Source: Bacillota bacterium (GTDB lineage Bacteria > Bacillota > Negativicutes > CTSoil-072). Taken from it: 64,000 nt of DNA. The position numbers and the translations under genes were made by a program. Below the pieces are notes generated by a model. It was given only the letters and a program-made list of their open reading frames with translations. It was not told the origin of the DNA and did not search any database. The stretch lies in contig JAGFZV010000005.1 in the NCBI GenBank assembly GCA_017889545.1, positions 62,001 through 126,000 on the forward strand, read 5' to 3'. Shown in pieces: positions 52,564 through 62,865 of the stretch (position 1 is its first letter; each line of letters starts with the position of its first letter).

Positions 52564-53616
52564 CTATTTTGCCTCTCTGGGTGCGAGGCGAACTGTTTGT
52601 ACCCAGGTATCAATCAATTTTTGTTTTTCTGCTAATGTAGGCTTGGAAGCGGGTTTCCACAATTCCAAATTTTTTATTGCTAAATTTTTTGCAACTTGGC
52701 TTTCCGGATTAACAGGAACGAAAAAATATTTATTTTTTTGCATTGTCCACTGAGCATGATCTTGAAGCAGCCAATCAATAAACGCGATACTGTCAGCTTG
52801 ACGAGTGGATTTTTTAACCAAGCCGGCTCCGGTCAGAAAAAATGCTGTTCCATCTTCCGGATAAAATATTTTAAGCGGAAAACCATCATTGATATAACGG
52901 ATTGTCTCACTTTGCACTGCAATCGCAACATCACATTCGCCTAATCCGGCCATCCGTATTGGGGTCGTCAAAAATTTCGCATATTGAACAATTTGCGGAT
53001 GAATTTTTCTAAGAAAGGAAAGTGTTTCCACTTCTCCGTTATTCGCAATCATAGAATAAAATAAGATTGCTGAAGCATCTGCAGTCATGAAATCTGTGAT
53101 GCCCAGACGGATTTTAGGACCATTTTCAGTTGCAATGAGTGAATTCCAAGTATGCGGTTCAAAAGTTTTAGTCCGAATATAATCCCGATTTGCAGCAAAA
53201 ATAATCGGATCATACCAGACACCTGTCCAATGATTGTCAGCGTCAACGAATTGTTCAGGTACAAGATCGACTTGCTCCGAGGAATAAGGTTCCAACAAAT
53301 CCATCTGTTTCAGTTGTTCAAGTAATGTCTGACTCGCTAAAACAAGATCGGATTGAGGGGCTTTTTTTTCTTCTGTCATACGGATCAACAAGTCGTGATC
53401 TGACAATAGAATAAGATTAACATGAATTTTATGATCATTTTCAAATTCCTGCGCAAGTATGGAAACCTGTTCGGCAGGTAGTGTTGTGTATACTGTAATA
53501 TTAGCGCTGTTTTCTGGTTTTTTTCTATCGGCATGACCGGAAAGATATGTCAGCCCGGATATCATTGTGATAACCATAAAACAAGAAATTAGAAATAAGG
53601 GTGCATAACGCCGCAT
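52564..53616 (-). CDS. Extracellular solute-binding protein (iron/ferric-type), orphan
   Basis: 350-residue protein with an N-terminal hydrophobic segment (residues 5-24) that could be a signal anchor or signal peptide; no lipobox cysteine is evident. The mature sequence begins ITVYTTLPAEQVSILAQEFE, typical of family 1/8 periplasmic binding proteins for iron or spermidine, then LASQTLLEQLKQ and WTGVWYDP. No permease or ATPase gene is nearby. ATG 53616 with GGAGG. Role in sensing or scavenging is open. Confidence 0.78.
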   Translation of the reverse strand: MRRYAPLFLISCFMVITMISGLTYLSGHADRKKPENSANITVYTTLPAEQVSILAQEFENDHKIHVNLILLSDHDLLIRMTEEKKAPQSDLVLASQTLLEQLKQMDLLEPYSSEQVDLVPEQFVDADNHWTGVWYDPIIFAANRDYIRTKTFEPHTWNSLIATENGPKIRLGITDFMTADASAILFYSMIANNGEVETLSFLRKIHPQIVQYAKFLTTPIRMAGLGECDVAIAVQSETIRYINDGFPLKIFYPEDGTAFFLTGAGLVKKSTRQADSIAFIDWLLQDHAQWTMQKNKYFFVPVNPESQVAKNLAIKNLELWKPASKPTLAEKQKLIDTWVQTVRLAPREAK

Positions 53617-53726
53617 ACAATCCTCCAAGATATTGTCTAGAGTGTTCATTAAAAAAAAACGTGTATTTATTTTACATTCGCCATGCAAGAAAAAAATCCT
53701 ACTGATGAAAAGGCGATGAACATTAG

Positions 53727-53755
53727 TTCAAAAGTTAAGAGTAGTGTGGTAAAAT
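53727..53755 (+). promoter_or_regulatory. Possible promoter of the small membrane gene
   Basis: TTCAAA (53727-53732), 17-base spacer, TAAAAT (53750-53755). Partial match. Confidence 0.4.
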
Positions 53756-53781
53756 GAGCTGTATACGGAAGGAGTGTTGTC

Positions 53782-54228
53782 ATGAAGAAAAAGTTAAAAC
53801 AGGTACGCTCAGAAAGACCGTCTTGGCTAGCTTTTTTTCACCCAAATTTAACACTGGGGTTGATTGTGATCGGGTTGTTTCTATCTTCAGTTGCAATTAT
53901 CAGTGCATTCGGCGTTTATGATTCAGTAGTAAATGGAAATCCAACCGAAATGATGCAATCCGGATTTCGCATGCTGCTGTATGCAGTTCCGGCTTATGGG
54001 ATATTTCGGATGAAAAAATGGGCGCGAGTCTTCGAATTAATTTTATCATATTTTTTAATTGCGTTAGCTGGTTTTTTAATCGTAATGTATTTTGTAGATA
54101 GCAGCGAAAGTGCTTTGTTGCTCATGGGCGGACTTATCCTGATTGTTCATGGATCCATTGCCAAGTATTTACGATCAGCCAAATGCTTGACGGCATTTGG
54201 TTTGGCAAGTGCCGTCAAACATAAGTGA
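53782..54228 (+). CDS. Membrane protein, four helices, unknown
   Basis: 148-residue protein with four predicted membrane helices (roughly 27-47, 61-82, 92-113 and 117-137). It begins MKKKLKQVRSERPSWLAFF, positively charged, cytoplasmic. No family recognised. GGAAGGAG precedes the ATG. Its coding end forms a stem TTGACGGCA/TGCCGTCAA (54187-54219), and the true terminator lies in the convergent neighbouring gene. Confidence 0.65.
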   Translation: MKKKLKQVRSERPSWLAFFHPNLTLGLIVIGLFLSSVAIISAFGVYDSVVNGNPTEMMQSGFRMLLYAVPAYGIFRMKKWARVFELILSYFLIALAGFLIVMYFVDSSESALLLMGGLILIVHGSIAKYLRSAKCLTAFGLASAVKHK

Positions 54229-54243
54229 GGAAATGAAACTGAA

Positions 54244-56130
54244 TCAGCGGGATTTTTTATCGCGCGCCGGAGAAATCCGGCGCGGTTTTTTATTATTATT
54301 GTTTTTTTGTTTATAATTATTAGTAGACTTGTCCGGCTTTGGCGGTCTAATGAGGCATTTCGGTCCATAACCGATTAAATCCATGCGACCTGCTTCTTTT
54401 AATGCTTCATAAACAAATTGGTAATTTGCCGGATTCCGATATTGCAGTAAGGCACGCTGTAGCTGTTTCGCATGCAGATCACGGGCTACATAGACCTTCT
54501 TTCCGGTCATAGGATTTATTCCTGTGTAATACATACAGGTTGAAAGGCTTCCTGGTGTAGGTATAAAATCCTGTACTTGTTGAGGATAGTAATTGAGATC
54601 GCGGATAAATTCTGCAAGTTCAACCGCCTCTTTCAATCCCGCTCCAGGATGGCTCGACATGAAATAGGGTACTAAATATTGCTCTTTTCCGCATTTTTGC
54701 GTGGCGTGTTGAAATGCTTTTGCAAAACGCAAATAAACTTCTTTACCTGACTTTCCCATCAAATCCAATACCGTGGAAGACACATGTTCCGGAGCAATTT
54801 TTAATTGGCCGCTAACATGGTTTTGACACAATTCAGCTAAAAACTCTTCGTTATTGCCAGCCATCAGGTAATCGTAGCGCAATCCCGAACGGATAAATAC
54901 CTTCTTTATGCCGGGTAAAGCGCGTATTTTACGCAATAAGCTGAGATAATCAGTGTGGTCTGTGTTTAGGTTTTTGCAGGGAGCAGGAAAAAGACATTGA
55001 CGGTTTTTACACGCGCCTTGTTTTTTTTGACGATTACAGGATAAATGACGGAAATTAGCAGTTGGACCGCCAACATCATGAATATACCCTTTAAAATCAG
55101 GTAAATGCGAAATGGTCTCCGCTTCTTTTACTAATGATGAGTGACTGCGGTTTTGGATAATGCGGCCTTGATGGGATACGATAGCACAAAAAGAGCAAGC
55201 GCCAAAGCAACCGCGGTGACTGACCAGACTAAATTTTACCTCTTGTATGGCAGGAACTCCGCCGGCAGCATCATACATGGGATGCCACGTTCGTTGATAC
55301 GGCAACTCATATATCTCATCCATTTCATCAGAAGTTAATGGTTCTGCAGGCGGGTTTTGGACAAGATAGTTCGCACTGTGCTTTTGGACAATACATTTGC
55401 CCCGTATAGGGTCTTGTTCCAAGTATTGCAGCTTAACTGCCGACGCAAAGGTTTCTTTGCTCAAACTAACCTCTTGGTAACTAGGTACTTCAACACAATC
55501 ACCGTTGAAGTCTTGTGAAGCAGACAACCAACAAGTTCCACGCACATCACGGATATCAGATATTTTGCTTCCCGCTGCTAATTTTCCAGCAATTTGGAGG
55601 ATCTGTTTCTCACCCATTCCATAAATTAAAAGATCAGCCATGCTATCTATAAGAATCGAGCGTCGAACGGTGTTTGACCAATAATCATAATGTGCGAAGC
55701 GCCGTAAACTAGCCTCAATACCGCCAATAATCAATGGCGTTTTTTTCCATAATTCACGTATCCGGCTGCAATACACCAGTGTCGCTCTTTCGGGCCGGAG
55801 ACCTGATTGCCCTCCTGGCGAATAGCTATCAGTACTGCGCGATTTTTTCGCAGCAGTGAATTTGTTCAACATGGAATCAAGGTTACCAGCGGAAACGAGA
55901 ACTCCAAGACGCGGGCGACCCATTTTTGTAAAATCGGATGTGCTTCGCCAGTCTGGTTGAGCGATTATACCAACCCGGTATCCCTGTTTTTCAAGCAACC
56001 GGCCAATAATAGCCGGTCCAAAACTTGGGTGGTCGACATAAGCATCTCCGCTGACAAATAAAAAATCGAGCTGATCCCAGCCTCGTTCTTGCAAATCTTC
56101 CTGGCATACCGGAAGGAATTTATTTTTCAT
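54244..56130 (-). CDS. YgiQ family radical SAM protein
   Basis: 628-residue protein with an N-terminal UPF0313 part ([33 protein letters not shown]) and a radical SAM domain with cluster motif [10 protein letters not shown] (CxxxCxxC), SHRG. The C-terminus carries an Asn/Lys-rich tail (about 20 residues). Function unknown, though widely conserved. Start ATG with GGAGAC. Confidence 0.9.
   Translation of the reverse strand: MKNKFLPVCQEDLQERGWDQLDFLFVSGDAYVDHPSFGPAIIGRLLEKQGYRVGIIAQPDWRSTSDFTKMGRPRLGVLVSAGNLDSMLNKFTAAKKSRSTDSYSPGGQSGLRPERATLVYCSRIRELWKKTPLIIGGIEASLRRFAHYDYWSNTVRRSILIDSMADLLIYGMGEKQILQIAGKLAAGSKISDIRDVRGTCWLSASQDFNGDCVEVPSYQEVSLSKETFASAVKLQYLEQDPIRGKCIVQKHSANYLVQNPPAEPLTSDEMDEIYELPYQRTWHPMYDAAGGVPAIQEVKFSLVSHRGCFGACSFCAIVSHQGRIIQNRSHSSLVKEAETISHLPDFKGYIHDVGGPTANFRHLSCNRQKKQGACKNRQCLFPAPCKNLNTDHTDYLSLLRKIRALPGIKKVFIRSGLRYDYLMAGNNEEFLAELCQNHVSGQLKIAPEHVSSTVLDLMGKSGKEVYLRFAKAFQHATQKCGKEQYLVPYFMSSHPGAGLKEAVELAEFIRDLNYYPQQVQDFIPTPGSLSTCMYYTGINPMTGKKVYVARDLHAKQLQRALLQYRNPANYQFVYEALKEAGRMDLIGYGPKCLIRPPKPDKSTNNYKQKNNNNKKPRRISPARDKKSR
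54263..54291 (+). terminator. Terminator of the membrane-protein gene, inside ygiQ
   Basis: CGCGCCGG-AGAAAT-CCGGCGCG followed by GTTTTTTATT on the + strand. It lies within the last 16 codons of the convergent ygiQ-like gene. Confidence 0.8.
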
Positions 56131-56199
56131 TGCATTGTCTCCTAAGTCTGTAAAAATAAAGTGAGGTTATACTCCGTGTTTAAAGAATAAGCAACGATT

Positions 56200-56300
56200 G
56201 AAAAAGGCCAATCTGCGTCACGGCTATGTCGTCTGCTTGCGTACGATGAGTACTCAAGCGTCGCAAGCATCTCCGTTCCTAGCATCTCAGCCTTTTTAAA
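56200..56300. repeat. Imperfect palindromic element, possible dispersed repeat
   Basis: The outer arms GAAAAAGGC (56200-56208) and GCCTTTTT (56290-56297) flank an inner stem GCTTGCG (56235-56241)/CGCAAGC (56262-56268) with a GTAC-GATGA-GTAC tip. About 100 bases between rodZ and ygiQ, with no convincing gene inside. The AAAAAGGC...GCCTTTTT frame resembles hairpin elements I have seen repeatedly in Sporomusaceae-type genomes, but this is from memory. Confidence 0.5.
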
Positions 56301-56368
56301 CAACTTGCTTTCTGAATAAATCAATGTATCGTTGGAATACTTCATGTATGCTCCGAACCAAGAAGCCG

Positions 56369-57091
56369 TCATGGATTTTTGGCAGAATTTAATGAAAATG
56401 TTTTCACAATGACTTCGCCCTTGCCGCCGATTTTATCAATATCTCGCCCATTTACTATTAAATTTACTGCGTCAGCATTCCCAACTTTAATAACCAAAGT
56501 TTGATTTGCTTTCCAAGTCATTGTTTCGCCGTTTTTGGGGATGCCTTCGTATATATCTTTGCCATCGGCAGTAATTAGTGTCCAGCATTGGTCGTTAAAC
56601 TTGGCAGTAATAACAATGGATTGTGGTGCTTCATCAGATTTTGCAGTTGGTGAGGCTGAAAGGAATGGTTGATTTTGTTGAGTTGAAGTTGATACTGTAG
56701 TTGAAGACGGAGTTGAGGATGACAAACGCCAGGAAACACCAAGAATAATGGCTAAAGCGGCAAGACTAATCAGCAATATGCGGCCTTTCAAAATATTTTT
56801 CCCAGTGTTGGAAGGCTTTTTTTGTGGAAGTATTGGTTCCGGAATTGCAGGTTTATCAAAATTTTGATTTATTCGGTAAAGATTTACGATCTCAGAACCG
56901 TTTAAATCGAGATAATTTGCGTAGTTGCGGATGAAACCTTTTAAGTACACCTCTCCGGGAATGACATGATAATCTCCTTTTTCAATCGCATCAAGATATA
57001 GTACCCGTATGTTTACGGCGTTTTCAATATCCTTCAATGAGAAACCTTTTTTTTCCCGTTCTTTGCGCAGAAGTTCACCCACCGTTTCCAA
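56369..57091 (-). CDS. rodZ: RodZ-like HTH protein with DUF4115
   Basis: 240-residue bitopic membrane protein. N-terminal HTH (GELLRKEREKKGFSLKDIE, residues 5-60), a juxtamembrane linker, membrane helix at about 105-122, a Ser/Thr-rich stretch, and a C-terminal DUF4115 domain (ITAKFNDQCWTLITADGKD). RodZ helps place MreB for cell shape. TTG 57091 with GGGAGGGG. Overlaps mnmH by 17 bases. Confidence 0.82.
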   Translation of the reverse strand: METVGELLRKEREKKGFSLKDIENAVNIRVLYLDAIEKGDYHVIPGEVYLKGFIRNYANYLDLNGSEIVNLYRINQNFDKPAIPEPILPQKKPSNTGKNILKGRILLISLAALAIILGVSWRLSSSTPSSTTVSTSTQQNQPFLSASPTAKSDEAPQSIVITAKFNDQCWTLITADGKDIYEGIPKNGETMTWKANQTLVIKVGNADAVNLIVNGRDIDKIGGKGEVIVKTFSLNSAKNP

Positions 57092-58139
57092 AAATGTCCC
57101 CTCCCAGCTTGTTTAAATAATCAACGATTTTTGCAGCAGCCTCGTCTAAATCATCAGCATTTACGGTTAAGTCGAATTTGTTTTTGTCTGATTTATGATA
57201 TCCGTATAGAGGATCATAATAATCAGTTAGCAAAGTTGTGATTACTTCCTCAACTTTATTAGCTGAAAAAGCATCCAGTAAACTTGCTGTCTTTTTCTTT
57301 CCCAAGCGGTTGCTTAATGATTGTAGGCTATTTATAATTTCTTGACGGTTTGTTTCAGAAAGATCAAGATATTCAAGCATCAGTCTGTTAACCCGTTTCT
57401 CTGTACTGGCTTCAATTAATATTCTTTTACCTTTTTGCATCTCCTGGAAAAACATATCCGGGATATATGCCTTCCCGATTCTTTTACTCTCACATTCGAC
57501 TAGAATATAAGGAGCTGAACGGAATTCATGCAATTTACAGAATAGGCCTGCTTCAAAGTTTGGGGTCGTCGTAGACGTTCCAAGACCGACCTGCCCGAAC
57601 ACAGATCCCCTGTGGTTGGCCAAACTTTCGAGGTCAATAACCGGAAAACCCCGGTCAGCCAACAGCTTTAATAATAACGTTTTGCCTACTCCTGTTGAAC
57701 CGGAAAAAACGACGATGGAACCGGAAAAACTCATTTGCTCTAAATTACTTAAGATATATCGTCTATGCGCTTTATATCCGCCAATCAGTTGATAAGCGGG
57801 GATATTCATCATATCCAAAACGCGAACAATCGACTGTGAGCGCATTCCGCCGCGCCAACAATATACAATAACATTTCCTCCGGGTGGTATAAGTTCACGG
57901 ATATGACTAATCATCTCAGGCAGTTTTGGCGAAACAATGGAAAGGCCGCGTTCTTTAGCATCTATTTGTCCGGCATTTTTGTAGATAATACCGATTTCGG
58001 ATCTTTCATTATCTGAAAATAAAGGAACGTTGATTGCGCCCGGAATGTGTCCTGCCGCAAATTCATGTGGAGATCGAACATCAACCCAAATGGAAGCTGT
58101 TTCACTTAGCGCTTTTTCTAAAGAAATTGTATTGTTCAA
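57075..58139 (-). CDS. mnmH: tRNA 2-selenouridine synthase
   Basis: 354-residue enzyme with an N-terminal rhodanese domain and a C-terminal P-loop domain. The catalytic cysteine is in VYCWRGGMRSQS, the P-loop is FSGSTGVGKTLLLK. It geranylates and then selenates 2-thiouridine at the wobble position using selenophosphate; SelD is not in the window. Start TTG 58139 with GGTGAAG. Its 3' end overlaps the rodZ start. Confidence 0.93.
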   Translation of the reverse strand: MNNTISLEKALSETASIWVDVRSPHEFAAGHIPGAINVPLFSDNERSEIGIIYKNAGQIDAKERGLSIVSPKLPEMISHIRELIPPGGNVIVYCWRGGMRSQSIVRVLDMMNIPAYQLIGGYKAHRRYILSNLEQMSFSGSIVVFSGSTGVGKTLLLKLLADRGFPVIDLESLANHRGSVFGQVGLGTSTTTPNFEAGLFCKLHEFRSAPYILVECESKRIGKAYIPDMFFQEMQKGKRILIEASTEKRVNRLMLEYLDLSETNRQEIINSLQSLSNRLGKKKTASLLDAFSANKVEEVITTLLTDYYDPLYGYHKSDKNKFDLTVNADDLDEAAAKIVDYLNKLGGDIFGNGG

Positions 58140-58298
58140 AAAAACTTCACCAACATATCATTACTATTTTTTAGATTAGAAACGAGTGCAACTAGATTAT
58201 TTTCATTACATCATTTAATTTTATCATATTATTGTCGATATGTAATAATAATTTTTAAAAGAGGTAAAAATAAATGAAAACATATGGTGATCCGGCAA

Positions 58299-60458
58299 TT
58301 ATGATTTATTAAAATAACGTGCATAAATTTGATCTGATGTCATAATGATTTCTCGTGCCTTACTGCCAATATTTGGTCCAACAATATGCATTTCTTCCAT
58401 TGTGTCAATTAAGCGTGCGGCGCGCGTATAACCAATCCTAAATTTTCGCTGCAGCATGGAAACAGATGCTTGCCCCGTTTCCATGACCATGCAAACGGCA
58501 TCTTCCAACAATTCATCAGTAAATTTTTCTTGTTCTTTCTTTTCAATTGTTTCTTCGCCTGTAACACCAATTTCCATATATTCAGGAGTCCCTTGCCGTT
58601 TAATAAAGGTAAGCAAGTCTTCAACTTCATTGTCGCCGATATATGCGCCCTGCACTCTCACCGGTTTAGGCGATCCGACCGGATAAAACAGCATGTCCCC
58701 TTTTCCCAATAGCTTTTCTGCGCCACCCATATCAAGTATTGTTCGAGAATCGACTTGGGAAGAAACTGCAAAAGAGATTCGTGATGGAATATTCGCTTTG
58801 ATTGTGCCTGTAATTACATCAACCGACGGGCGTTGGGTTGCCAAGACTAAATGCAGACCAGCCGCCCGGGCCATTTGAGCAAGACGACAAATGGCATCCT
58901 CAACGTCAACAGGAGCGATCATCATCAAATCAGCCAACTCATCGATAATAATGACAATAAGCGGCAATCGTTCTTCCATTGCTGTTTCATTGTAGCGAGC
59001 TATATCGCGAACACCGGTTTCTGCAAATAAGGAATAGCGATTTTCCATTTCTTTGACGGCCCAACGCAACGCTCCGGCCGCTTTTTTTGCATCCGTTAGA
59101 ACAGGCGTAAGCAAATGAGGGATTCCATTATAACTTGAAAGCTCAACGACTTTCGGGTCGATCAGCACCAATTTTACTTCTTGGGGTGTTGCTTTGAACA
59201 GTATGCTGGTAATTAATGTATTAATGCAAACACTCTTGCCCGATCCCGTGGCACCGGCAACCAGCAAATGAGGCATTTTGGCCAAGTCCGCAATAATTGG
59301 CTGTCCGGCAATGTCTTTACCAAGTGCAACTGTTAATTTCGATGAGGATTTATTGAATTCGGAACTCTCCAGAACGTCACGCAGCGGAACACTGCTTACA
59401 TCTTTGTTGGGAACTTCAATTCCAATTGCAGCTTTTCCGGGGATGGGAGCCTCAATACGGACGCCGGGAGCAGCCAATTTCAATGCGATATCATCGGCTA
59501 AATTAACAATTTTGGAAACTTTAACTCCAGGAGCAGGTGCTAGTTCATAGCGAGTAACTGTTGGGCCCTGACACGTGTTGATTATTTTCGCTCCGACTCC
59601 AAAGTTCTCCAGCATTTCTTCCAAAATATGGGTATTGGTGGCGATTTCTTTCGGCAGGCGCGAATTTTTCGGTGGAGTGGATTTTTTTAATAATGATAAA
59701 GGCGGAATAGAATATGCTTTCTCCTCCCCGCTATCGACGATTTCAACTGCCTCGCAAGAAGCGATTTCAGGAATTTTTTCTTTTGATGGCAATGTAAGGT
59801 CCTCAGGCGGTAAATCACGGGCTAATGGAGAATGCGGTGTAGTGTCCCGTTCTTGATTGTAAAAACTTCGACGTTTGCTAGAAGCTGTTTTGGGCCGTTC
59901 GTCTTCTGTAAAAATATGGCTGGCAATTGTTTCGCGTGCTGTCGCTGCCGTTTCTAGCGCCTTTTCTTTGGTTTTGATAATCGTTCGGCTCAAAGACCAT
60001 GTGAATACAAGAATGACCGTACATATGGAAATAGCGCTAAGTACAATGATTGTCCCATCCGTTCCAAAAAGTTTACGAAGACCGAATAATGTAAATCCAC
60101 CTAGCAAACCACCGCCGGGAATTAAACTTTGCGGTAAAATTTCTTCGCCGACGGGAATTCGAAAGTGGTGAAAAATTGCAAGCAAACAAATATAAAGCAA
60201 AGAATAACCAAAAAATTTTGGAGTATACTGGATTTTATTGCGTGTCCAAGCATAACATGAACCAACAACAAAAAGAACAACCGGAAGCACCGCAGCGCCA
60301 ATACCGAAGCCGTTCACCAGCATTCGGGCAATAAAAAATCCAACCGGACCTGTATTAGCGCCAAGCAGACTAATGATCGAAAAAATAGCAATTGTGATTA
60401 AAATAATGCCGAGTAATTCAAATTTAAATTCGAGCTTCATTTTAGGCCATTTGGGCAA
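58299..60458 (-). CDS. DNA translocase FtsK/SpoIIIE
   Basis: 719-residue translocase: four N-terminal membrane helices (about 12-170), a linker, the RecA-like motor with Walker [17 protein letters not shown], Walker [15 protein letters not shown], and a C-terminal gamma (winged helix) domain ending ARYFNKS. It moves chromosomal DNA at septa and, in spore-formers, into the forespore. TTG 60458 with GAGGTG is the chosen start; a 14-residue longer frame is possible. Confidence 0.94.
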   Translation of the reverse strand: MPKWPKMKLEFKFELLGIILITIAIFSIISLLGANTGPVGFFIARMLVNGFGIGAAVLPVVLFVVGSCYAWTRNKIQYTPKFFGYSLLYICLLAIFHHFRIPVGEEILPQSLIPGGGLLGGFTLFGLRKLFGTDGTIIVLSAISICTVILVFTWSLSRTIIKTKEKALETAATARETIASHIFTEDERPKTASSKRRSFYNQERDTTPHSPLARDLPPEDLTLPSKEKIPEIASCEAVEIVDSGEEKAYSIPPLSLLKKSTPPKNSRLPKEIATNTHILEEMLENFGVGAKIINTCQGPTVTRYELAPAPGVKVSKIVNLADDIALKLAAPGVRIEAPIPGKAAIGIEVPNKDVSSVPLRDVLESSEFNKSSSKLTVALGKDIAGQPIIADLAKMPHLLVAGATGSGKSVCINTLITSILFKATPQEVKLVLIDPKVVELSSYNGIPHLLTPVLTDAKKAAGALRWAVKEMENRYSLFAETGVRDIARYNETAMEERLPLIVIIIDELADLMMIAPVDVEDAICRLAQMARAAGLHLVLATQRPSVDVITGTIKANIPSRISFAVSSQVDSRTILDMGGAEKLLGKGDMLFYPVGSPKPVRVQGAYIGDNEVEDLLTFIKRQGTPEYMEIGVTGEETIEKKEQEKFTDELLEDAVCMVMETGQASVSMLQRKFRIGYTRAARLIDTMEEMHIVGPNIGSKAREIIMTSDQIYARYFNKS

Positions 60459-60575
60459 AGATATCACCTCAACGTTAATTATTTCGATATAGTAGATCAA
60501 TTCCCTTTTCTTTTTTGAATAAAGTACGACTATATTCAGGCGGGGATTTTATCAAGTGTTGATTGCGAAAAGCAA

Positions 60576-60610
60576 CAAGTCCATACCACTGTTGTTGTGA
60601 TATGGACTTG
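60576..60610. terminator. Terminator-like hairpin after dapA
   Basis: CAAGTCCATA/TATGGACTTG (10-base stem) with an inner CAC/GTG pairing. T tract weak on the - strand (TTGCTTTT). Confidence 0.6.
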
Positions 60611-60681
60611 CCTCATGTTTTTTAAACACTTTTAAAGACATCTGTTATCCTTTACGTAGTTCCATAAACAAACTAAATATC

Positions 60682-61563
60682 TTAAAGAATACCCAGATCA
60701 TGCATAACATTGCGGATTTGTTCCGTTTCGGCCTCTGTCGGCGGGATCATTGGCAAACGGAAAGGGCCGGCATTTTGGCCAATCAAATTAACAGCCGTTT
60801 TAATGGGAATAGGGTTCGTTGTCAAAAAGATCACTTTAAAAACGGGCATTAATTCCTGGTGAATTGATGCTGCTGTATTCCTATCGCCTGCAAAAAACGC
60901 AGCAATCATTTCTTGCATTCTTCGACCGACAATGTGACCGGCAACACTGATAATACCGGCTCCGCCAACAGATAAAATTGGCAAGGTCAGACTATCATCG
61001 CCGCTATATACCAAAAAATCATCAGGAGTACTGCGAACAATTTCCGATGCCTGATCCAAGCTTCCGCTAGCTTCTTTGACAGCGACAATATTTTTAATTT
61101 TCGCGAGTCTGGCAATGGTTGCCGGCAAAACATTAGAACCGGTTCTCCCGGGAACATTGTACAGTATTAAAGGTAAAGCTGTTGATTCGGCAATTGCCCG
61201 GAAGTGTTGATAAAAACCCTCTTGAGGCGGTTTGTTGTAGTAAGGTCCAACCAACATTGCACCATGGACACCTAATTTTTCCGCCTCTGCTGTCATTGCA
61301 ATCGATGCTCGTGTATCGTTTGACCCTGTTCCGGCAATGACTGTAGCACGATCGCCTACGGCATCAAGAACTATACTAAATAAGCGCAATTTTTCCTCTT
61401 TGCTCATTGTAGCTGACTCACCGGTACTGCCGGCGACCACAATTCCATCTGATCCGTTATCTACTAAATATTGAGCAAGCTTACCTGCCTGATCGTAATT
61501 AATACTCAAATCGTTATGGAATGGAGTTACCATGGCAGTTAGAAGCCTTCCTAACTTAATCAT
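60682..61563 (-). CDS. dapA: 4-hydroxy-tetrahydrodipicolinate synthase
   Basis: 293-residue TIM-barrel lyase condensing pyruvate with aspartate semialdehyde. Schiff-base lysine K163 (VAVKEASG), Tyr 135 (LYNVPGRTG) and the substrate loop GSTGES (45-50). Start ATG with GGAGGG. Last gene of the asd-aspartate kinase-dapA operon. Confidence 0.95.
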   Translation of the reverse strand: MIKLGRLLTAMVTPFHNDLSINYDQAGKLAQYLVDNGSDGIVVAGSTGESATMSKEEKLRLFSIVLDAVGDRATVIAGTGSNDTRASIAMTAEAEKLGVHGAMLVGPYYNKPPQEGFYQHFRAIAESTALPLILYNVPGRTGSNVLPATIARLAKIKNIVAVKEASGSLDQASEIVRSTPDDFLVYSGDDSLTLPILSVGGAGIISVAGHIVGRRMQEMIAAFFAGDRNTAASIHQELMPVFKVIFLTTNPIPIKTAVNLIGQNAGPFRLPMIPPTEAETEQIRNVMHDLGIL

Positions 61564-61625
61564 TTCCTACCCTCCAACTTTACAGAAATTTTTCATTGTT
61601 TACATTTTGCTAATTTCTGTTTACC

Positions 61626-62852
61626 TTAAGAATTTGCAAGTGCAAATTTTTCGTGCAAAGCCTTTACCGCTTTTTCCACATCAACTTTTTTTATCAGAGC
61701 AGAAATGGAAGCGTCAGAATCGACTGTTTGCAGAATAGCAATATCATTCATCACCAATGCTTCTACAAAACTTGCCATTACACCAGGCACTTCCCGCATT
61801 CCGCCGCCTACAACCGATACTTTTGCGCAATCCTGCTCCGCTTGTACTTCATAGCCAAGTTGCTGCAATATGGCTATAGCATGGTCTAAGTTATCCTGGT
61901 GCAAAGTGAAACGGATTTCGCCTGGATTGATATTGATCAGATCTACATTTATGCCGCATTCTGCCATCGATTTAAAAACGTTAAAACTGGCTTGCTGGGA
62001 ATGCTCTGTCTCTGGACGTACCATCAATTGCGCGATGGAATTAAGGTAGGTTACTCCCGTCGCAATGCGATCAGTTACAAGATGTTCGGCACCTGCATCT
62101 TGTACCGGGATATTGGTAATTAACGTACCGGGAGCATCGGAAAAAGTGGATTTAATAACTAATGGAATACTCTTTTGCATAGCAATTTCAACCGCCCGGG
62201 GATGAATTACTTTCGCTCCCCTCTGAGCTAACTGACAGATTTCTTCATAGCTGACCATATCCAAGATTTTTGCATTGTTCACAATTCGTGGATCAGCCGT
62301 CATGATCCCGTCAACATCCGTATAGATTTCCACCTTTTCAGCTCCTAATGCGGCGCCGAGCGCTGCAGCGGAGGTATCACTGCCCCCCCGGCCTAATGTA
62401 GTGAAGTCGCCGTCGCCGGTTATCCCTTGAAATCCACAGACGACTGGGATCTTTCCGGCTTCCACACAACTTAGAATATGTGCAGGGTTGACTTGTAAAA
62501 TACGGGCATTATTGAAATTGTTATCGGTGGTGATGCCGGCTTGACCGCCTGTTAAAGCGATCGCATTCAAACCAGCAGCTTGTAGGGTTGCTGCCATAAT
62601 TACAGTTGAAATAATTTCGCCGCAACACATTATTTGATCTAATTCACGGCCGGCAGTTTTCTTGTAAGTCGACCGGACTAGTCCAAGCAATGTATCGGTT
62701 GCATAGGGATCTCCTTTGCGGCCCATTGCTGAAACCACGACTACCGGACTATATCCTTGCGCGCATGCAGCGGCAATTTTTTGCGCTGCAAGTTGGCGTG
62801 TTTCCGATGATACTACCGAAGTTCCGCCAAATTTCTGTACAATTAATTGCAT
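61626..62852 (-). CDS. Aspartate kinase
   Basis: 408-residue enzyme starting MQLIVQKFGGTSV, with GRGGSDTSA in the catalytic domain and two ACT domains at the C-terminus (from about residue 265). It phosphorylates aspartate, the first step to lysine, threonine, methionine and dipicolinate. ATG 62852 with AAGGAGA. Follows asd by 13 bases. Which allosteric type (dapG/lysC) cannot be said. Confidence 0.94.
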   Translation of the reverse strand: MQLIVQKFGGTSVVSSETRQLAAQKIAAACAQGYSPVVVVSAMGRKGDPYATDTLLGLVRSTYKKTAGRELDQIMCCGEIISTVIMAATLQAAGLNAIALTGGQAGITTDNNFNNARILQVNPAHILSCVEAGKIPVVCGFQGITGDGDFTTLGRGGSDTSAAALGAALGAEKVEIYTDVDGIMTADPRIVNNAKILDMVSYEEICQLAQRGAKVIHPRAVEIAMQKSIPLVIKSTFSDAPGTLITNIPVQDAGAEHLVTDRIATGVTYLNSIAQLMVRPETEHSQQASFNVFKSMAECGINVDLININPGEIRFTLHQDNLDHAIAILQQLGYEVQAEQDCAKVSVVGGGMREVPGVMASFVEALVMNDIAILQTVDSDASISALIKKVDVEKAVKALHEKFALANS

Positions 62853-62865
62853 CAATATTGTCTCC

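Noticed and set aside
56142-56372. 76-codon open frame on the - strand between rodZ and ygiQ
   Set aside because: It runs through the palindromic element, lacks a good ribosome binding site and has no recognisable protein pattern.
58274-58312. 12-codon frame with AGAGGT upstream
   Set aside because: Too short to judge and converges into the end of ftsK; probably chance.
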